The position numbers and the translations under genes are program-made. A stretch of DNA of 45,774 nucleotides from Byssothecium circinans (lineage: Eukaryota; Ascomycota; Dothideomycetes; Pleosporales; Massarinaceae), in contig ML976999.1 in the NCBI GenBank assembly GCA_010015675.1, positions 191,537 through 237,310 of the forward strand, written 5' to 3'. The stretch's first letter is position 1. Every line of letters begins with the position of its first letter. The notes under the pieces were generated by a model. It was given only the letters and a program-made list of their open reading frames with translations, made no database searches and was not told the DNA's origin. Of the stretch, positions 11,029 through 21,891 are shown piece after piece.

Positions 11029-11104
<76 letters not shown>
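11029..11104. repeat. (AC)38 microsatellite
   Basis: Uninterrupted AC dinucleotides for 76 bp, ending 122 bp before the ATG of the RING-type gene, so it lies in its promoter or 5' UTR. Such a tract can change length between strains. The minus-strand frame through it gives only a Val-Cys repeat, an artefact. Confidence 0.97.
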
Positions 11105-11106
<2 letters not shown>

Positions 11107-11226
11107 CTGTTTCAATCATTTTCAACAAACAACGTTTACACGTATCTCTACCAACACATTCTAGCAACCTTTCACAGATTTTACAACTTAGTCTAACTCA
11201 GCGAAGAAAGGAGACTAGCGAACAAC

Positions 11227-11366
11227 ATGCCTCGACTAACGGCACTAACAAACAACATGCTCCGACAAAAGGCGCCAACAAATAACGTGCCTCGACAAAG
11301 GGCACCAACAAACAACACGCCCCGACGAAAGGAACCAGGAAACAACATGCCTCTACAAAAGGCACA
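11227..11366 (+). repeat. 30-bp coding minisatellite, four to five units
   Basis: Units start at 11227, 11257, 11287, 11317 and a partial one at 11347; each begins ATG/GTG/ACG and contains AACAAC at its end. The repeat covers the start codon itself, so loss or gain of units would keep the frame and still supply a start codon (ATG at 11227, 11257 and 11347). Confidence 0.9.
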
Positions 11367-12669
11367 AGTTTCCGAGCCTACCACGGAGTACACTCCAACA
11401 TGGCGGCAGAGCATTGCCCATCTCGACCGCAAATTTTCCAAAGTCAAAGCTGAGATGGACCGCATCAAGGCCGCGGAAGCTAAGGCACTCCGCAACAATG
11501 TTCGAGAAGATCCTACTCTGAAGGTGGCTCGACTGCAGCACTTCGACAAGATGATGCAACAGTTTTGGGATGATTATAGCCGCACTATGCGCTTAAATCT
11601 TGAAGAACGAGGCAGTGGTATGGATATTCTCGAGTACGGCTTGAAGCACTGTAGTCCCTTGGCCGGCAGGAAGCGCGATTTTCATAAAGTGTGGAAATAC
11701 CATCGTTGGGTTCAGTATGAACTCGCACCACAGAGCCAGATCTTGGGTATGCAGTGGTTTAGCCTCCATAACGAGCCATACTACCCTGTATTGTTCCCCT
11801 TTAACATATGCACATCCTACACACCTACACGGGCCACAGCCCCATGGGATATTGTGCAAGAACGTATTATGATGGCTGAGTGCATAGCTTTCCTCGGAAT
11901 TCGTCGCCACGTCGGAGCTCGAACTGATGTAGAGTATATTACGACAGTTTTGGGGCACTTCCAGGGTAGACGCCAGTTGTTGTTGTCGGCTCTTCCGCCA
12001 GAGGCAAAGTGGCTGGTGGACTTTTCTATCACGCCTCCCATGGAGTTGGTCCACCTCATGCACTTGTCTCGGCAATTGCGAAGGGCCATGTACGATTGTG
12101 AATCGTGCGAATTTGACATTGACCACTGCCGATCGAAGAACGCAAGAGTCCCACACAAGATAGAGGACTTCACCACCGACCTCACCCCAGAGCAGGCCAC
12201 GCCGCCTCCTGATAATATCTGCGGGATCTGTGGGTTCACCTTTGGCCTCATTCATGACGTAGAGTCTGGGACTGAGCCGGCCGTGCGTTTGGATTGTCAA
12301 GCCGGTCATGTCTTTGGTAAAGTCTGTCTTGCTTCTTGGCTTCAAGATCACAACACATGTCCGAAGTGCCGAGATCGCCTTCCGGAGCGCCAATTTCGCC
12401 CGCTTCCACCAGGTCCTCCTCATCCGTGGGAACAGCAGCTTGACAGGTTCCGATCTGAAATGTTGACCTATGACGCTGAGGTCGATGGTTACTTTCTGAA
12501 ACCGCTAAGGGATATCTATGACCAAGAGATGGAGGGTACTTTGCACAGGCTGAATATTCGGCTGGCCGAGGTTCTTTCCCTGAGGGAGAGCTTGCGTCAA
12601 CTCGTTGATAGTCTTGCTGATCGTTTCGCTGATAGTTCTGTCGACAGCCTTGAGGATTTTGAGTTTTAG
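11227..12669 (+). CDS. RING-type zinc finger protein with N-terminal decapeptide repeats
   Basis: Intronless, 480 residues. Residues 1-40 are four tandem ten-residue units ending in T/G-N-N (consensus xPRQKAPTNN), encoded by a 30-bp minisatellite. The middle (60-310) is a predicted helical region with no domain I recognise. A RING-like finger occupies 332-381: Cys332, Cys335, Cys357, His361, Cys367, Cys378, Cys381, with the usual W-x-x-x-x-x-C-P-x-C ending. The ligand expected between His361 and Cys367 is Gly364, so one zinc-site position is non-canonical. RING proteins generally act as ubiquitin E3 ligases; whether this finger binds an E2 is unknown. The C-terminus has Leu/Asp-rich repeats (DSLADRFADSSVDSLEDF). 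Lineage-specific; partners unknown. Confidence 0.78.
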   Translation: MPRLTALTNNMLRQKAPTNNVPRQRAPTNNTPRRKEPGNNMPLQKAQVSEPTTEYTPTWRQSIAHLDRKFSKVKAEMDRIKAAEAKALRNNVREDPTLKVARLQHFDKMMQQFWDDYSRTMRLNLEERGSGMDILEYGLKHCSPLAGRKRDFHKVWKYHRWVQYELAPQSQILGMQWFSLHNEPYYPVLFPFNICTSYTPTRATAPWDIVQERIMMAECIAFLGIRRHVGARTDVEYITTVLGHFQGRRQLLLSALPPEAKWLVDFSITPPMELVHLMHLSRQLRRAMYDCESCEFDIDHCRSKNARVPHKIEDFTTDLTPEQATPPPDNICGICGFTFGLIHDVESGTEPAVRLDCQAGHVFGKVCLASWLQDHNTCPKCRDRLPERQFRPLPPGPPHPWEQQLDRFRSEMLTYDAEVDGYFLKPLRDIYDQEMEGTLHRLNIRLAEVLSLRESLRQLVDSLADRFADSSVDSLEDFEF

Positions 12670-13382
12670 TCTGTATGATCCACAAGTGGAACTATTTCAT
12701 TCGCGCCTATCATCATAAATACAGCATGTTTGACTACCTACCCAAAATATGTTTGGGCAGATGCATCATCTTTTTCTTTCTGAGCTTTCTCTCTTGACCA
12801 TTCCCATCCGTGATTATGACACCGCTACTATGATAACAGCACAGGACTCTAGACACTCTCCTCATTATGGAACTGGAAGAGTGTGAAGAACGCCCTCGGA
12901 ATATTGACGTATGACTACACTGCTTCCCTCCACCCATGCTCACACACTCTAGTATGCCTTCCCACAATTTAGGAAAGCATTCTTTCCATTCTCAAACTAA
13001 CGTTCGTCCTTATTCTCCCCCCTCCAAACCTAATATCACGAATCAAATCCAACACAATGAAGAACCAAAACGCCTGGGTTCATCCCCAAGCCCACTCCTT
13101 CGTCAATCGCGGCGTTACTATCCACCCCACCGCCCGCAGCGCGCCCAGGACCCCAAGCACTACCGCTCTTGCATACTCAAAAACAAAAAATTCGGCCACC
13201 AGCAATATTCCAACCTCTACCGGAGTGTATACGAAGTAGTTGCTCGGATGGAGACAGGCATGACCTCGGTTCTGTTTCCATCGCCGACTCTTCCATTGCG
13301 GACATAGGTATTTCTCTCCTCTTGGGCGAGCGAATTTGAAAGCGCAATGATGATGGTCAAGCATGTCGACTGGTGCGTTTTC
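12670..13382. other. Intergenic, no supported gene
   Basis: Short overlapping open frames on both strands (for example 12936-13307) have no domain or signal peptide. The right side probably contains further decayed sequence downstream of the chitinase relic. Confidence 0.45.
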
Positions 13383-14195
13383 TTAAAGTGACATTTCCGA
13401 CGCTGGCATTGGCACTGACAGCACAGGATAAATATGATCGCATTTCTTGGAGCCGCATCCAGCATCGTCCCAGCCTACCGTAGTGTATCCCTTACCGCAG
13501 GAGGCGGCTTGGGGATTGTTGAGATCCATACAATCTTTCATCCTAAAGCACTGTTGTCCAAGCTCCGATTGCAGGCTTTCGACTTGCTGTTGCGGATTCG
13601 CGACGACGTGGTTGTCGATATCTTGGCGTGGCTTGACAGAGGGGCCGAGGGGGCATGCATGCAGTGTGAATATATCATCGTCTGGGTTTGTTGAATCAGC
13701 AATGGCTCGTTCAGATCGTCGCACGTCAAGCTAGGACATAATTTCAAGAACCAAGGTCAACCCATCAAGGTTCGAAGCCCGGATTAAACTCCCGCCCATG
13801 CCGACACTGCTTGCCCACTCGGTCTTCTATTGAGAGTGGTGTTGTCATCGAATGAAAATCCATTGGTCTTTATCGAACGTGAAGTATTTCACAGCCGCTT
13901 CCTTATCATGTATAGGCTCGATAGCTCTCTTTCGAGAAGTTGATATTTTGTCACCAACAACAACTGAAATCTCGTAATATCTAAGGTAGCCGCTAGTATA
14001 GTGCTCGCCGAGCGCGTCGCAGCGGATTTTCTCACGAGTAGCTCCGACATCCCCACCAGCGTTCCAAACTCGCGTCCGTGCCGCAGCGCGAGCCGGAAAT
14101 GAAGCGGATGCCCCAGCGATGTTGCAGCATCTTCGTACTGTCTTTGCCATCTTCAACTTTCTCAATGATCCGTCGTCTGGCCAACAGCTATTCAA
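13383..14195 (-). pseudogene. GH18 (class V) chitinase, 3' part of a broken gene
   Basis: Minus-strand reading gives GYLRYYEIS, then HDKEAAVKYFTFDKDQWI and, after a one-base shift, SFDDNTTL, then TEWASSVGMGGSLI: the end of a GH18 barrel in the correct order. It is followed by a Cys-rich segment with CMDLNNPQAASCGKGYTTVG and WDDAGCGSKKC, like the extensions of large fungal chitinases. In-frame TGA and TAG codons near 13845, 13830 and 13730 and the frameshift break the gene. The catalytic DxxDxDxE motif would lie upstream, at coordinates above 14195, and is not present. Intact homologues are secreted chitin hydrolases, some with killer-toxin-like architecture. Relic only. Confidence 0.65.
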
Positions 14196-14495
14196 TCATC
14201 CCCATTCCCTCGTCTGACAGGAGCACGCACTGATAGACGTGAAATGCCCGACGCGGCCAACATTGCCGCTTTCGCTGATGGGGTTATCGAGGACTATTTC
14301 CCAACTGTGGAGCGGGATGTAACGACGTGGGTGATCGATCAGATCAATTATGCGGAGCACATCTTCGGCACCGGTAGAGATGCGAACGGCAATCGTTCGA
14401 ATTCGTACACGGCTGTGATAGCCGCACTTTCAAGCTACAGGAGCAAGATCCAGAACCTGCGCTTGCCTCGTGGGAAGAATGGAGGAGGAATATAG
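14169..14495 (+). pseudogene. Unrecognised open fragment, possibly displaced chitinase tail
   Basis: An open frame runs from 14169, with its first ATG at 14244, to the stop at 14493-14495; from the ATG it gives 83 residues, helical and amphipathic (FADGVIEDYFPTVERDV, then NYAEHIFGTG). I do not recognise the family. It abuts the chitinase relic head to head. Helical tails of this style occur at the C-terminus of some large fungal GH18 proteins, so it may be an inverted piece of the same gene, but this is inference. It could also be a short real gene or exon. Confidence 0.3.
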
Positions 14496-16472
14496 TTAGG
14501 AATAAGTTAGGAATGCCGTGTATCTCTAGAGCTTACTCCCTCTTATGGCTGGCTTGGAAGGTTCGATTGGGTTAGGCGTTATAGTTGTACCGAAGTGAAC
14601 TACCATAGGTATCCGGCAATGCCTAGATGGCCGTTGGTGATACCATAATTCGATCCTCTAATCGATATAACGTTGGAATGTGAACATGCACACCAAAAAG
14701 CTCTTAGGGGCGTCTCCCCCGGCGATAAACGGAGACTGCTGGAAGCGTCGTTAGGGTTATATCGGTCGTGGGAACTGACAACTTGTTCGATCTCTCTTAC
14801 GCACAGAAAATGCCCCTGCCCAGCTACTCTCTGCCTGCGCTGTTCTGCAGCGCTGCAGCATTCAAGATTTCCTGACGATCTTTGAGCCAAGGGTGACACT
14901 TTTATAATGTCAAACGACGAGCCATGGCGGTTCTGGGTATTCATGCGCCCACTAGCTGCAGCCACTGGCTACAAAAATAACAAAAATTCAATCATTATGA
15001 TGTGGCTAGTGATGAAGGCTTGGTTGAAGTTTCTGCATCTTCCAACGTTCTGATTGGGTATTGACGCTGAGAAGGACGAAACCGCGTGTCAAACAGTGGA
15101 AATATGTCCATGCAGCGGCTTTTAAATAACCCGAAAGCGAAGCGCAAGTTGTTTTTCCGGTCTCAAGTCGCGATGAAGGAGGCATTAGAAGATCGGCGGA
15201 GTGGTCTTCGCTTTAAATTGTTCGGCGCCTTCGATTTCGCCGCGAAACTCTGGTGCCATCACATTTTTTCGTCTTGAGGAGAGTCGGACCGATATGACCA
15301 CGATGCGAAGATTTGGACGACGATAAGGCTGGTATGTACAGTACGTAGGGATGTTTAAAAAACAATATGAGAGCATGTTGACAGATGTTGTTCAAAGGGT
15401 TGCAGAATACAAGCAGGGCGGCTTTCGTATATACACGTAGGAGGCGCTAGTGATCATGTGGTTTAGTGTCGAAAGCCTTAATCTTTCAGCTCCGCTGGTT
15501 GACACCAATGTCCGTGCAACAAGAACTCCTAAGCGACTTCCGGGAATCCTGGGCTCACCTATATTGTCGGATCCTATAGCCTAGAGACCACGGATTGCTT
15601 TTTTAGGTTGGTCGTTTTCAACATCGGCCTTGGGAAAGCTTGACGAGCCACGTTTCGTCATCTTCTTGGTTCCTTTTATCTCTTCCCCCACGCTTCCATT
15701 AGTTCACCCCAATTCTCTTGGAACTCTTGCCATGGGTCGACTCCATGTTCGAGAACAATGAGTGAATAGGGTGCTGACCAAGTGAAGCTTGACGATGACG
15801 TGAGCAACTAAAGTGATGTTCTTACAAACAAAGCTTCCGAGCGAAAGACGTAGGTAATATCATTGATATGAACGTCACAAACCGTTTTCTGTCATCTAGG
15901 AGAGCCTAACGCGCGCTTGTGGTGGCTGAGATTGAAGTTCATGGAGTGGAGGGGTCAGCATGGTTGGTCGGAATCCCCCAGGTCACCACCCTAGCCTCCC
16001 CGGTCCCGCTCATACACATCTCATTGTTTGGGCCCACCCAGCTTTCCCTCGTGGGAGTTTTCCTGAATCCTGGCTCACGGTGCGACTGATATCGCTTTCC
16101 CTACCTCGTCAGTCTCATTAAAATTGCTCCAGGCACGATGTATCTCACCTTACGGTGGCCTTGCGCAGGATTATTGAGGACCCATAGGTGTGGACCGTCA
16201 CCCTTTGCGGAATCATTTTGCGCGAATCGCGTCACTTCTGTCGCTCGGTTCGCGAGAGTTGATTCCCCGTTAGCAGTGTACGGAACTGTGTGAGTGTTAT
16301 CTCCTGTGGAGCCTAGATGTCCGTGTTTCGGATCCTGGATCAAGCGCCCGGACCCAAGCCTCCCCTTGCATGACATGAAGTTCATGCTATGATTTTGGAC
16401 CTTTATTTTCCATCCTCCCCGTGCTCCTTGCGGTGCCAGAATCTTTCTTTTCCGGGCATATTTTCTGAGAAG
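14496..16472. other. Intergenic, no supported gene
   Basis: Nearly 2 kb. The open frames present (for example 14600-14965 minus, 16101-16499 minus) have no domains or splice support. The last few hundred bases are the promoter region of the membrane-protein gene. Confidence 0.45.
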
Positions 16473-18575
16473 ATGGCGCGTGCAGCGTCGTGTCTCCACG
16501 GCATGCCGAAGGAGCTGGTCGGCGCCATTATCATTCTTTTCTTACTATTCATATTCCTAATTACCATCGTCCCGGTTCAGATCATTGTACCAGGTACGTA
16601 GCCGTAGTGTAATAATTGGTCTGTCATAGAAACTGAACAAAGCACACCAGGCTATCGCCTTACGACCAGCTTCAAAGTCGCCTACAACATTGTCGGCACC
16701 ATAATCGCAACAATTATCGCACGATTCGCCGCCAGTGTAACACAACAACAATGGCTTCGATACATCAACCACGAGATCTCGGACGTCCGATATCAACTGC
16801 CTCGCAGTCCGAGCATCGCCACCAGATGGCGTGCTGTGCTCGGTATCAGCACGTTCGCCGAAAGCATCAAAAATATTAAAAGTACTGGTCTTGCGCAACT
16901 TTCGATGCTTGCCACAGCCTTGATCACTGCAGCCATTGTCGCCGGCGTGACCCTCACCGACACCACATGTATCTCTGATGTTTCCCCGCCCCGTATCCAC
17001 AGCGGAGCAGACAATAAATGTACAAGAAGTATACCCACCCAGGACGCGGAGCGAAATTCTCCTCTCTGGGAGTACAGAACCTTCTGGGACCGCGACGATG
17101 GAACTTCCTACTTTGCGACTACGAATCTAGGGTGTCCTTCCTGGGGCGGCTCCTCCAATCTTTTGGACATCAACACAGTGGATCCCGCGAAATTCGCATA
17201 CGCGCGAAATGGCGTCGCGGTTAAGAATTCCGCTATCGGAGTGCCGGAGATTTTCTATACGAATTTTCCAAAAGTGAGAGAGCCACTTGAGCGACCAAAA
17301 GGAAACTTCATCATCCAATCCAACCTGCGAACCGTCACTCATTGTCTACCCGTCATGGCCCGCAATCCAGTCAAGTGCCGTCCTGGAGGTATAGTGTCCT
17401 ACCAATCGAGTTCTCAGCGCAACAATACCATCACGGTCGATGCAGGCGGATGCAATTCCACTCAACCCTCCGCCGAGGACCCAGCCGATCCCTTTGGCGC
17501 GATGCTCGCCAGACTCTGCCCGGCCAAGAATAAAGTAGGCCAGGCTAGTGTCGCATTTGGAGCAACTGGTATCATTAGCTTTACTCTGGCCGCAGCCATG
17601 GGCGATTCAGACTTCCTGGGAAAGAACGCGGGAAAATATGAAGACATCCGCAGTGGAAAAATAAAAGACATAACATATGCTGCATCATGCTCAATCGACG
17701 TCAATCCGACGATCGAATGGCGCACCGTTACCCTTGAGATCCAAGATGGAAACCTCACCACAGCTCCCTCGTACAGCAAAGTTGTGTCCGGGACGAAAGG
17801 CTGCAGTGCCCCCGAAAACAAGAAAGTGAACTGGAACCTAGGAGACGGCTACGCGGCCGGTGCTGTAGCCGCTCTCGGCCCCCCACTGAGTGAAGGGCGT
17901 TACTGGAATGGCATGACGAACACGATATTCAACGTGGCTCTTCGAGTCAACGATACTTCGGCCCGATACTCTACTGCAGAGTCATGGCTAAGACTAATCA
18001 GGAACGGAACGCTTGGTTTTAACGAATCGACCAACGCACTGGAAGATGTCCTCGGTCTCACTACTGGAATTACGATGAGCCAGATGTCTACTCTGGGTAG
18101 CTTGAGACCCGAATCCCCACTTTCCGATCCACAGGAGTTTTACCCGCCGGTCTTGGGTAACGCGACGTTTGCGTGCACGAGGGTGGGGAGCGGAAGCGCA
18201 TCCGCCCTGATATTCACAGTTCCGCCTTTGATAGTTCTAGCCGTGGCGATATACCTTCTCTGCATTGTGCCACGGGAGAGCACCAAGTGGAAGACCAGCA
18301 GGCTGGAGGATCTCATCGCGATCGGCATGGCCAGTGAGCGGGAACGCAACATGGCGTCTTCCGACGATCTCAAGAGGAAGAGTCATGGAGGCGCACGGGG
18401 TGAATTGAGACTGAGCGCGTTGCTCGGGGCGAAAGTAGTGATGGACGATAAGCAGGACTTGATAATGATGAGTCCAGCTTCGCCTGCGGAATGGACACAA
18501 GGACCAAAGCGATGGGTCACGGATGCTGAGGGCACAAGAGCGATACCGATACGTCAGCAGCCAACAGATACATAA
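16473..18575 (+). CDS. Uncharacterised multi-pass membrane protein with large lumenal/extracellular domain
   Basis: Two exons, 16473-16593 and 16651-18575; the 57-nt intron (GTACGT donor, CAG acceptor) joins G|GC to give 681 residues. Predicted membrane helices: about 15-40 (LVGAIIILFLLFIFLITIV), 48-70, 120-141 and 557-581 (ALIFTVPPLIVLAVAIYLL). Between the third and fourth lies a domain of about 400 residues with many Cys residues and N-x-S/T sites, so it probably faces outside or the lumen. The C-terminal 100 residues are charged and likely cytosolic. An in-frame ATG at 16389 would add 28 residues; I prefer 16473. I do not recognise the family beyond resemblance in layout to fungal plasma-membrane proteins of unknown role. 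No defects seen. Confidence 0.75.
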
Positions 18576-20040
18576 AAGTATCAACTACAAAGCCTGCTGT
18601 CATTGAGTAGGATTTCCGTGCAGACCTTGAAACAGCACCAGACTTCACGTTTCACGGCCACCTCTGCATTGGTCTAGACTCGGGCCGTTTGAAAAACGAG
18701 CACAATCCTTCGTAGTACACGTTGTTCTCTAATTATTAATCGCTACGAATGACTGGATTCTAGTACATATACCTAATGGCGTGATTTATGTGCAATCCTA
18801 TCACTCAATTTCACTTTTCTCGAGACACTCACGTGAGCCTCGTGCGAGCCACCACCACCACATCCATTAAGCAAAGAACTACGTGGGGGTCTATGCTTCC
18901 GCTTAGTTTCTATGCTGAGTATTTACTTGCGCACTCTCACTTCTACTCAAGCCTTTTTCATTATAACGATATTCGGGTGGCTTAGATGCGTTCGAAAATA
19001 AACGCCTCTAAGGTAGGAATTTTTAGCGCCAAACATTCTTACTTTCCGTGCCTAATCTATGTTACCTTTTCCGCAGCATTCATAGTTATGGTCGCGTTGG
19101 TAAGGTCCACGTGAGTACCCCATGCCTTCTTAGTATACCGTGGCCACCAACAGTGCCGAAGCCATTCTAGGTGAAAGCGTTTTAAAAAGGTCACGTGCGA
19201 GCTCCTTGCATGTATCCAGATCATTAAATTTAGATAAATCTATGTTAACCAAGTTGATATAGTCACCCTAATCGCATCTTAGCATTTTCATTAAGGAATC
19301 ACGTGTTCGTAAGACGGTTCAACTCTCAGTTATTTTCTTTTTTGGTATACTTGCTAACGGAGACGCTGACATGTATACAGGTAGGAAACGTTGTATGTTT
19401 GAGGCGTATATTTTTCTTTAATTGTTGCCGGTGACTCCCACTTAGGAATAGTTTTATCCTGGCCGACAGCCATTCTGTGGACAAAGGCTGCAGAGAGGCT
19501 GCGGAAGTACCGAAAAGCTTTGTATTGATTTTGGGAGACAATACCGACACTTTCTTCTCGCCCCTAACGTTGGCTAATCTTTAACCATGAGCTCTTGGGG
19601 ACGACTGCTACTTTCGGCTTATCTCCGTTAGGATCTCCGGCTCCACCCACCCCCGCTTTTGCGGTGTAGCTCCATCAGCTAGTGCACCGACCATGCATAA
19701 TTCGACATACCATGGTACCAGATATCGCAGACAGAAATAGATTAGATCGCTGTTGCAGAGAGCCTTATCACGAGCCATGCCGTATCGCGTGTTGCCAATG
19801 GTGAATGTGAGGACCAGGAAGAACAATAAAGTCTGGGGTGCCGTCGACTCAACTCTTAGAAACATTGACAACCACCGTTCAGTTTTAATACATAACCATC
19901 CCAGGCTCTCCGTACCGCTTCTGTGCCTGGTTCATCCGTAGCATCGGCTCTGCTGGCGCCTCTTGTGTCTTGTCCTTCCTTTACAATCATTGGCAACATC
20001 AACCTTCGATCTGCGCAGTAGAACTTCAGCGCACTCTACA
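18576..20040. other. Intergenic, no supported gene
   Basis: About 1.5 kb, AT-rich in places (18.7-19.6 kb). No open frame shows a domain. It contains the former promoter of the broken transporter gene. Confidence 0.45.
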
Positions 20041-21714
20041 ATGGCAGCGGACGAGCATGTCTCTTCATCCGACCAAGTGGGACCCCACGAGGGGTCTCCA
20101 GGCGCGGGGCTTCAGAGAGAGTCTAAGGATCAGGGAACTGGGATTTCTAGGGTTCCTAGTGTCGGCGTGGCCTCGTTCCAGGACAAGGTCGCGTCTATGG
20201 ACCTCGACCCTGCCATGGCTGTGACTGGCGGTGAAATCCTTCACTTTAGCTCCGAGGAGGAGGCGTCAGTCCTTCGGAAGATTGACATCTACATTTTGCC
20301 CTTGTTGTGCTGAGTCTACGGCATCCAATTTGCCGACAAGATCAGTCTCAACTATGCCTCGTTAATGGGTATTCAAGAGGACACCCACCTCAAACCCAAC
20401 TCCCAGCAGTACAGTTGGGCATCCAGTATCTTCTACGCCGGTTACATCTTCTACGAGTAGGTCACTACCTTACCATCGCGGCCGACGTGCGAGCCATCCA
20501 CTAATCTTCGGTGACACAGATTTCCCACTACATACCTGCTCCGTCGCCTTCCCATTGCCAAGTATACTTCGACCAACGTTATCCTCTGGGGTATCGTCTT
20601 GACCCTGCACGCGGTCGTCACCAACTATGCGGGCCTCCTTGTGGTCCGATTCTTTTTGGGCGTATTTGAAGCCACAGTGACTCCGGCCTTTGTCCTCATC
20701 ACCTCAATGTGGTTCAAGCAGGGTGAGCAGGGCCGCCGCATAGGCTATTGGCTCTCATGCAATGGCATCACGCTCATCATCATGGCTGCTGTCGGCTATG
20801 GATTGTCCGGCGTTACCAATGCTGTTATCGCCCCTTGAAAAATCATCTTCCTACTACTGGGCCTGATCACTACCGTCACCGGTGTCTTCTGCTTCTGGTT
20901 CATGCCTGACAGCGTGCTGAACGCCCGCTTTTTGAATGACAAAGAGAGATCCATCGCCGTGGAGCGCATCCGAGGCAATTTCTAGGGCATGGGTAATCGC
21001 AGCTGGGAATGGTATCAATTCTTCGAAGCTTTCAAGGACCCTCGGACCTACCTCTAAGCGCTGTTTTCAATCCTCATGAACATCCCCAACGGTGGGATTA
21101 CGACTTTCGGCTCTCTCACCATCAATTCTTTCGGCTTCGGTCCCCGCATGGCCTTGCTCTTAGGTGCCCCTTCTGGTGTCTTCGATATCGGCGGAAAGCT
21201 TCTTTTCACTTGGCTCTCCGACAAGTACCGGGATCGATCAATGTTTGCGTGCATTGCCATCCTCTTCGCCATGGTAGGCGGTATTCTCATGATTACACTT
21301 CCCCAGGATGCCAAGGCTGGTTTGCTCGTTGGCTATTACATGGTCAGCGTTGCCGGCGCTTCTTGGGGGCTTGTTATGGTGGTGATTTCCAATAACACTC
21401 TCGGATACACCAAGAAAGCCACCGTGAATGGTCTGCAGATCCTCGCCTATGGTGCCGGGAATTGGATTGGTCCTCAAACCTTCCGGTCTAGCCAGGCCCC
21501 CGAGTACTATAGCGGCAAGCTCATGGTAGCCGTCATGTATGGTGCTGCGGCGTGCGTGATCCTCCTCATCCGCTTTGTCAGCTAGAGAAAGAATAAGCGC
21601 CGCAACCGCATTCAGGCCGAGAGCGGGACCGCCGATGTGACCGAGGTGGTGGAGAGGTCCAAGTTCATGGGTCTCACTGATTTTGAGCAGACTCACTTCT
21701 GTTATGTGCTGTAA
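20041..21714 (+). pseudogene. MFS transporter of the DAL5/allantoate-permease type, five nonsense mutations
   Basis: Two exons, 20041-20456 and 20520-21714, with a normal 63-nt intron (GTAGGT donor, CTAAT branch, CAG acceptor). The conceptual product is 536 residues, full family length, with the anion:cation symporter signature (KIDIYILPLL, FADKISLNYASLMGI, FPTTYLLRRLP, VRFFLGVFEA, FGFGPRMALLLGAP, NWIGPQTF). Five stop codons interrupt one otherwise unbroken frame: TGA 20311, TGA 20836, TAG 20983, TAA 21055, TAG 21583. All can be explained by single C:G-to-T:A changes in Trp or Gln codons, and there is not one indel. Family members import allantoate, nicotinate, pantothenate, biotin precursors or similar acids with protons. 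Recently inactivated, probably by RIP or by relaxed selection. Confidence 0.93.
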
Positions 21715-21891
21715 AGGGGATTGGATCCCTTGACTTTGATAAAGCGGGGAAGTTTTGATCTCTGTGGGACCCGACAACTGCAGGTGTGTTTATTTGTTGA
21801 ATGTAGCCCATGGTCCAATGTCGGAAGAGCCCGTCCACTCACCATGTACCCACACAACCCGATTCTGGTTATGATAGCTTTCAGTAGTTAG

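Noticed and set aside
10898..11167. 89-codon minus-strand frame with a long Val-Cys repeat
   Set aside because: It is only the translation of the (AC)n microsatellite.
11593..12423. 276-codon minus-strand frame
   Set aside because: Antisense of the RING-type gene; no recognisable domain.
20311..21585. Stop readthrough or recoding in the MFS gene
   Set aside because: All three stop codons occur, at five sites with no shared context; neighbouring genes use them as normal stops. A pseudogene is simpler.
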